42,324 nucleotides of DNA. It comes from Folioceros fuciformis. Lineage: Eukaryota; Anthocerotophyta; Anthocerotopsida; Anthocerotales. Shown here piece by piece: positions 37,071 to 42,324 of the stretch; the first letter of the stretch is position 1; each line of letters begins with the position of its first letter. The notes under the pieces were generated by a model. The model did not search any database, was not told the DNA's origin, and saw nothing but the letters and a program-made list of their open reading frames with translations. Made by a program: the position numbers and the translations under genes. The DNA lies in assembly GCA_049999805.1 (NCBI GenBank), contig JBNGIO010006081.1, forward strand, positions 141,327 through 183,650. Reading direction: 5' to 3'.

Positions 37071-38439
37071 ATGGCTGTCAAGCGGGCACTGTGCGAACTA
37101 CAAGAAGAAGATCCGCCAGGGATGTCACACCCAAATGCCTCGGATTCCATCTTATCGACAGGTCCAATATTTCCAGACTGAGTCCATTGCTCCTTTGCAT
37201 GTGTGAGGACCGATTCGGAAGCATTTGTTGACCTTGAAAGAAGAAAATGCGCAGGTGGGGAGTATCTTGAGTCCCAGCCGCTGCCTCATGCGACTCAGTG
37301 CCGGGGACCGACGCTCTCGAGGTCTCAGTTGGTAGCTGTCACATCAGCGGCCCTGTCTGAAAATCAGCCACGGCAGGTGGTGAAGAAGATTGCAGACAGC
37401 CGCAGGAGAGAATTGGTAGAGAGTTCCACCGCAGGTTGCAGTAAGTCTGGTCACACATCGGACCATGATGTTCACATCCAGACAGAAAGGGAACGACGAA
37501 AGAAGATGAACGACCTGTTCTCCACCCTCCATTCTTTACTTCCAAATCCTAGTGCCAAGGTCAGTCTCTTACGTAACCCTTTCCAGCTGCTTGTTGAACT
37601 GCAAGTCGGCTCGCATTCGAGCATGCGTCACCGTCACCACTGCCATTTGAATGAGTGACTATGCACATCTGATACCAAAATCCTCCTGAAGGTCCATCAC
37701 CTCCTTCAAAGCTCTCCCGCTCACCTACTCTGGCTGTTGCTTGGCAGGCAGACAAGTCGACTATAGTAGACGAGGCCATCAACTACATTCAGGTTCTGCG
37801 ACAGGAACTGGACAAACGCCGCTTCGAGGCTTTAACTGGCCGTTTGCGTGTTCGCAACTCCCCAATCACTACCACCCATGACAAGAATACGTTCAGTCCA
37901 TGTGACCCACCTCTTCCGCCGCCCTCTGTGCCTGTGCTACTAGTCGGCGCCGAATCTAACCCTGCATCATCGTCTTGCTTGTTAGAAGACACCCGATGCT
38001 TGCCCACTAACATTTCTGGCCCAGGATCTCTCAGCAGTGTCCTCAGCCCTCCAAGCTTCCAGACATTGTCTTCCCCCAACGTGGTGCTCAACGTTTGTGG
38101 CCATGATGCTTTCATCAGTATTTGCAGCTCTCGACAGCCGTATCTACTGTCACAGATTCTATATGTGATGGAGAAACACAAACTCTTTGTCATGAACGCG
38201 CACATCAACAGCACACACAGTAGCAGCCTGTACATGATTCATGCCCAGGTCAGTGGTACGCTGAGCTGCTGATGCAAGTTGTATCGCCTCTCCTGCACCT
38301 TACACCTTTGAAGTAACGTCCGGAGCATGTTCTTGTGACGCAGCCCGTGGATGAAAACTGCCACGACCTGGGAGAAGAGTATCTCAAGACAACGTTGGAA
38401 GACCTGTCCGACTGTCTGCCTCCACTGCCGTCGATCTGA
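37071..38439 (+). CDS. bHLH transcription factor, ZHOUPI/bHLH95-like, with C-terminal ACT-like domain
   Basis: The proposed model has five exons (37071-37161, 37208-37254, 37329-37559, 37748-38248, 38344-38439), 966 nt, 321 aa. The last three exons are well supported. The basic region and first helix read [20 protein letters not shown], then LLPNPSAK, an intron at the usual loop position, and [20 protein letters not shown] as helix 2. The basic region keeps the E-box-reading Glu and Arg pattern (ERERR). The C-terminal part [18 protein letters not shown], then LYVMEKHKL and SLYMIHAQ, matches the ACT-like dimerisation domain of the ZOU/RGE1 group, and the last exon ([21 protein letters not shown]) completes it. 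In angiosperms that group controls endosperm breakdown; the role in this plant is unknown. The first two exons (ATG 37071) are uncertain: an alternative frame runs 37203-37559 without a stop. Confidence 0.78.
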
Positions 38440-39300
38440 AGTCTCACTGTAGGCTGGCTTGCCTGATGCATACATACAACTTATGTACTTAGAGACGCTT
38501 TGGTCTTGTGTATGTATTGGAAACCAAATGAGCCTTGCAAATTTGGTGGGGCTGCTGGAGGCTGGGCAGTTGATCCCTCGACAGTTGGGCTATGCTTTGT
38601 CAGGGCTGCGGCTGTGGTGATCCTGTGAGTGATAAGGCTTGTGGCTGCAGGGGGCTGCAGGGCTTACGGTGGCTGTGGGGCTACTGGGTCTCTGTTGTGG
38701 GCCTCCAAACTTTCTTTCTACGTGGCTCGAGGCTGTGACGTGGGCTGCAGGTGGAGGGGAGGCTGGAAGAGGTAATGATCGTGGCAGGCGCCAGTGATTT
38801 CTGTGGTGCCTGTAGGAGCTGATGGGCAAGAGCTGATTCTGTCATCCTGGCTGCGAGGGCAACTTTTCGGTGGTTGGAGGGGCTGTTTTCGCAATGGAGC
38901 ATCTCAACAGACGGCGGCTTTCTTTCGCCAGCGGTTTCTTTCAGGCATTGTCGAGGGTGACGCAACGTCTTGACGCTCTTCCCCCAAAGGAACAAACGAA
39001 TCGATTATTGCAACAGAATGATGAGCTCGTAGGCAAAGCACGACAATTGCGCCGGCAGGGTAACCAGGTCTTGGGACCGCAGATCAAGATGTGCAAGGCC
39101 CTAGGCAAAACATGGAGCAGATGCAGTACGATATTCAAGCCTTTCCTGGTGATAAGCCAGGCCAGGCTTAGGTCGTGATGTGCGACCCTCAGCTCGTGGT
39201 GTTCAAGCTTTGGCTTCTCTGGTTCCTTCGATTCAAATCGTATTGCAACATGTGGGATGGCAGTTGATGAAGGAGGTGTGACAGTTTGAAATTAATGGTA
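38440..39300 (+). other. Spacer with a short, apparently frameshifted ORF
   Basis: Mostly non-coding, with GGCTGCAGGG repeats near 38625-38670. An ATG ORF at 38894-39178 (95 codons) begins MEHLNRRRLSFASGFFQALS and continues with a likely coiled coil (NRLLQQNDELVGKARQLRRQ). Near 39085 a one-base shift gives a more natural continuation (GPRQNMEQMQYDIQAFPGDK) ending at a stop near 39171. This resembles a relic of a mobile-element or lineage-specific protein; I cannot name it. Confidence 0.3.
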
Positions 39301-39380
39301 CAGTCCACCCTCTGTAAATGTAGATGTGATCTCCCTAAAATGTTATAATTCTATAAGTCCATCATTTAATCTCCCTAAAT

Positions 39381-39496
39381 GTTATACCTCTATAAATGTT
39401 AGAGGTTTGGATACTCCCTAGTTGAAGAGTAACTATATGTTATACCTCTATAAATGTTAGAGGTTTGGATACTCCCTAGTTGGGGAGTAAGGTTAA
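39381..39496. repeat. 58-bp tandem duplication near the transposon's left end
   Basis: GTTATACCTCTATAAATGTT starts at 39381 and again at 39439. The two 58-bp units agree closely over their first 44 bases and differ after CTAGTTG. Each carries the near-palindrome CCTCTATAAATGTTAGAGG, which could be a transposase-binding word. An (AT)n run follows at about 39594-39613. Confidence 0.9.
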
Positions 39497-39671
39497 ATAT
39501 TATTTTTCTATAAATATTATAAGTTATTTATTTTAAAAAAATAGATACTCCCAATCACTATAGTCTAATTCTATAAATGTTTTATTTTTAATTTATATAT
39601 ATATATATATATATTATGCTTAAAATAATATAGATAATATTAATATCTAATTTATCCAATCACAAATGCGA

Positions 39672-39838
39672 GACTTAGATGGGCCCAAAGCAAGAGAAGG
39701 CCAATTACAATGCAGGACTTGGATGGGCCCAAAGCAAGAGAAGGCCAATCACAAAGGACTTGGATGGGCCCAAAGCAAGAGAAGGCCAATCACAAAGGAC
39801 TTGGATGGTCCCAAAGCCAGAGAAGAAGGAGGAAGCAA
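39672..39838. repeat. 41-bp minisatellite, four copies
   Basis: Units starting GACTTRGATGGGCCCAAAGC begin at 39672, 39716, 39757 and 39798, spaced 44, 41 and 41 bp. The first has three extra bases (TGC); the fourth has changes (GGTCCC, GCCAGAG). ORFs through it repeat DGPKAREGQ-like peptides and are not genes. Confidence 0.93.
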
Positions 39839-40232
39839 GGAAGCCTAAGCAAAGGTGGAAGGAGAGAGCAAGAGGGAGCAAGGGAGCAAGGAGCAAGAGG
39901 AAGCAAGGAGGTCCAAGCAAAGGTGGAAGGAGAGAACAAGAGGGAGCAAGGAGCAAGGGGGAGCAAGGGAGCAAGGAGCAAGAGGAAGCAAGGAGGCCTA
40001 AGCAAAGGTGGAAGGAGAGAGCAAGAGGGAGCAAGGAGCAAGAGGAGCAAGGAGCAAGAGGAGCAAGGAGCAAGAGGGACCAAAGAGCAAGAGAAAGCAA
40101 GAAGCAAGAGGGAGCAAGGAGCAAGGAGCAAGAGGGACCACGGAACAAGAGGGTACAAGGCACAAGAGAGAGAAAGAGAAGGAGGGAGAAGGCAAGGGAG
40201 AAGAAGGAGAAGGCAAGAGAAGGAGGACCAAT
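39839..40232 (+). repeat. Purine-rich GAGCAAG low-complexity tract
   Basis: About 400 bases on the plus strand consist almost only of G and A with a regularly spaced C, built from GAGCAAG/GAGGAAGC words. A longer GCAAAGGTGGAAGGAGAGA word recurs at about 39849, 39917 and 40002. Charged Lys/Arg/Glu/Gln ORFs on the plus strand and Leu/Ser/Pro ORFs on the minus strand are produced by this composition. Confidence 0.9.
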
Positions 40233-40656
40233 AGAGAAGTAAGTACCTATTTATGTATATAGGAGTGTATGAAGTAAAAATAATAATTATATTTTTTAAC
40301 TTAGTTTAATATTTATTATTTCATGCATTATTTTTCATTATTTTTTTATTTCATGATAAGCCCCGGAAATCCTATAACTATCTGTCTTGGCAGTTTTTTT
40401 GTTTTAACGCTTTCATGTGGCTTGGGAAGGAGCATGTTACCACATTCAAATTGTAATAGGTTTTGGTAACTCTTGTATTTATTGTTGAAGGCTTTTGATT
40501 AGCATGTGTTCTCCATCCAGGTACATTCTGGGATACTTTGTATATAATTATTTTGAGTACTCAATTATTAAATTGTATGTTTGCAACTTTTGCTTTTCTT
40601 AGGGTGAATTCAATATACCGCGAGAACTAAGTAGTAAGAAGAAATTATCTTTGACG

Positions 40657-41790
40657 ATGGGGCAAAAGAAAGAAATAATATTATACAAAGATGCTCATAG
40701 TGGAGCTACTAATCGAGAGGTTATTGCTTGGGCTTCTCATCAATTCAGCATGCCAGTTTCTGCTATGACCATAGGTCGAATTTTCAAGAAGGAGGATGAG
40801 TTTCGAAACATAAAGGATCATGAAGCTAACTCTAAACGAAGTAAGAATATATTTCATCCCAAGGTTGAGGAGGCTTTGTTTTCATGGTTTGTGACAATGG
40901 AAGGAAATGTCACTATCTCTGACGATATGTTGTGTGAAATGGGAAAACAGTTCTTTGATAGGTTATGAGAAGCAGAAAGGTTGGAAAAAACACAAACATT
41001 TTCTCATGGTTGGGTAGCAAAGTTTAAACATCGACATGGCATCAAAGGTTTTGTGAAGCATGGAGAAGCTGCAAGTGCCAATACATCGCAGGTGGTCCAA
41101 GATAGAATGGAAGACATTAAAAGTATCATGCGAGGATACGAGCCTCAGGATATTTTTAACATGGATGAAACAAGGTTTTTCTACAGATTGGAACCGAACA
41201 AAACATTGGCAACGAAGAGGCTGAGCGGGAAGAAAACTCCAAAGGAAAGGCTAACTGTTGCTTTAACAACCAATATGGATGGTAGTTATAAATTACCACC
41301 CTTTGTGATCAACAAATTCTTGAGGCCCAGAGCTTTTACCAATTGCAACATTGGACGAGTGGAGAATTTGGGTATTCGTTGGTCAGCAAACTCAAATGCT
41401 TGGATGTCAGTGGCTTTATTTGAGCAATTTATTCTCTTTTCTGATGCGAACATGAGAGTTAGGGGCCGTAATAATGTCTTGCTTCTTTTGGATAATGCTC
41501 CTGTTCATAAACTATCAGCTGAGACACAAAGTAAGCTTCAAATTACAACGGTTGAATTTTTTCCTCCTAATGTTACGACTTGTTACCAACCCATGGATGC
41601 AGGCATTATACAGTCTTTTAAGGCCAGTTACAGGAAAAGGCTTGTTCAGCATCAAATCCAAGAGATTCAAAATGGTAATTCTCCTCTTATTCATGTATAT
41701 CATGCTATGACTATGTTGGAAAAAGGTTGGCGTATCGATGTTAAAGGGAAAATCATTAGAAATTGTTGGAAACACTCTAGGTTATGGTAG
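40657..41790 (+). pseudogene. Pogo/Tigger-like transposase with one in-frame stop
   Basis: One continuous frame runs from ATG 40657 to TAG 41788-41790, interrupted only by TGA at 40966-40968. The order is that of a pogo-like transposase: a Psq/CENP-B N-terminal helix-turn-helix (GATNREVIAWASHQFSMPVS), a second CENP-B/Tc5 helix-turn-helix (SDDMLCEMGKQFFDRL-stop-EAERL, then SHGWVAKFKHRHGIKGF), and a DDE_1 catalytic domain. The triad is intact: IFNMDETRFF, LLLLDNAPVH and CYQPMDAGIIQ supply three Asp residues. The stop falls inside the second DNA-binding module, where an Arg codon (CGA) would fit. No intron of usable length can remove it. The C-terminus after 41790 also looks cut: related acidic sequence continues in other frames. 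The copy is probably inactive but young. Confidence 0.88.
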
Positions 41791-42181
41791 GAGAGAGCAA
41801 GTGCTAGCATGTCGGAAATCAACTTAGTTTTGAGACATGGAATGCTAACAGTGATGATGAGCAACAACAAGACAACGAAGCAACACGTGAAGATTTGTTC
41901 AATAGAGATTACGCAGAAATAGAAGGGTTCAATAGCTTCTTTGTCAGCTGAGGAATTTAGGACTTGGCACAACAGGATTGACCCCTACTATGTCTGCACA
42001 AGAATTTGTTGATTATGAGGTGACAAATGCATGTGCTATCTTTTCTACTCCGGATGCAGATGATATATGGGCTTCTGTTCAACCTCCACCCGAAAATGAA
42101 GTTATCGATGTTGAAAATTCTTTTGAAGAATATTATGAAGAAAGTCTTTTGAAGAATATTATGAAGAAAGGCCTATTTTAG
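41791..42181 (+). pseudogene. Remnant of transposase C-terminal tail
   Basis: Downstream of the TAG at 41788, acidic coding-like sequence continues in shifted frames: ETWNANSDDEQQQDNEATRE (about 41836-41895) and an ORF at 41978-42181 (MSAQEFVDYEVTNACAIF, then EVIDVENSFEEYYEE). Pogo-like transposases often end in such an acidic tail. Stops and frame changes between the pieces suggest decay or an unseen intron. A 24-base AGAATATTATGAAGAAAG-type word is duplicated near 42126-42165. Confidence 0.5.
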
Positions 42182-42324
42182 GTCGTGCTCAAGTAGAAGA
42201 TGCATAAAACATGTATAATATATTTTATATTTAAATATTTTCAATAAATTTAATAATTTTATTTTTAATAAATACTTAAATTCTCTATATATTACACCTC
42301 CTTAAATGTTACCCAATGCCCTAC

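Larger units (their letters stand above)
39301..42324 (+). mobile_element. Pogo/Tigger-like (Tc1/mariner superfamily) DNA transposon, right end outside window
   Basis: The left end is read as TA|CAGTCCACCCTCTGTAAATG at 39299-39320, with the TA target site and the CAGT...CCTCTxTAAAT start seen in plant pogo-like elements (Emigrant/Lemi group). Subterminal words CTCCCTAAATGTTATA and CCTCTATAAATGTTAGAGG are repeated, and a related CTCCTTAAATGTTACCC appears at the window's right edge (about 42298-42314). Between them lie AT repeats, minisatellites and a CENP-B/DDE transposase. The right terminal repeat is not in the window, so the end at 42324 is a truncation. Confidence 0.7.

Noticed and set aside
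39679-40242. 187-codon Lys/Arg/Glu/Gln-rich ORF and its 152-codon Leu/Ser antisense ORF
   Set aside because: Both are produced by the 41-bp minisatellite and the GAGCAAG tract inside the transposon.

Overview
This is nuclear DNA of a land plant. Nearly every gene is split by short GT-AG introns. The gene set is plant-specific: a plant LRR receptor-like kinase, a TDY-type (group D) MAP kinase, a plastid-type lipid phosphate phosphatase, an ascorbate-reducible cytochrome b561, an ABA3-type molybdenum cofactor sulfurase and a ZHOUPI-like bHLH with an ACT-like tail. Introns are mostly about 60-400 bp and genic DNA has balanced to high GC, which would fit a compact non-seed plant genome such as a hornwort or lycophyte; that is an inference, not something I can prove. 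Two 100-N assembly gaps are present (2629-2728 and 25872-25971).

Layout. 1-2.0 kb: a decayed PIF/Harbinger DNA transposon (Myb/SANT-like gene on +, broken transposase on -). 2.5-7.2 kb: an LRR receptor pseudokinase (+) behind a GC-rich leader. 7.7-11.0 kb: a head-to-head pair, a DUF2993/LmeA-like gene (-) and an SLC25A44-like mitochondrial carrier (+), 236 bp apart. 11.5-13.5 kb: a repeat island with a 47-bp minisatellite, an LTR-like element and a 240-bp tandem duplication. 13.5-19.9 kb: a six-exon GDSL esterase and a 20-exon molybdenum cofactor sulfurase, both on -. 21.5-23.1 kb: a UBA-domain gene of unknown role (+). 24.0-26.5 kb: a second divergent pair, plastid-type PAP2 lipid phosphatase (-) and cytochrome b561 (+). 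27.0-31.7 kb: a ten-exon TDY MAP kinase (-). 31.7-37.0 kb: mostly unassigned DNA with one tRNA-Lys(CUU). 37.1-38.4 kb: the bHLH gene (+). 39.3 kb to the end: a pogo/Tigger-like transposon with internal minisatellites and a transposase broken by one in-frame TGA, running out of the window.

The genes do not form one pathway; they are ordinary single-copy-type housekeeping and signalling genes between two DNA transposons. I rebuilt exon structures by joining GT-AG (once GC-AG) sites so that reading phase and family alignment both hold. For the carrier, GDSL, MoCo sulfurase, lipid phosphatase, MAPK and RLK genes the joined coding length is an exact multiple of three. I found no convincing new multi-gene system. 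The most unusual items are the triple-frame decay of the Harbinger transposase, a 14-nt micro-exon in the pseudokinase, a GC-AG intron and a hydrophobic N-terminus in the MoCo sulfurase, a duplicated exon end inside the lipid phosphatase gene, a possible transit-peptide extension of cytochrome b561, and the single-stop pogo transposase.
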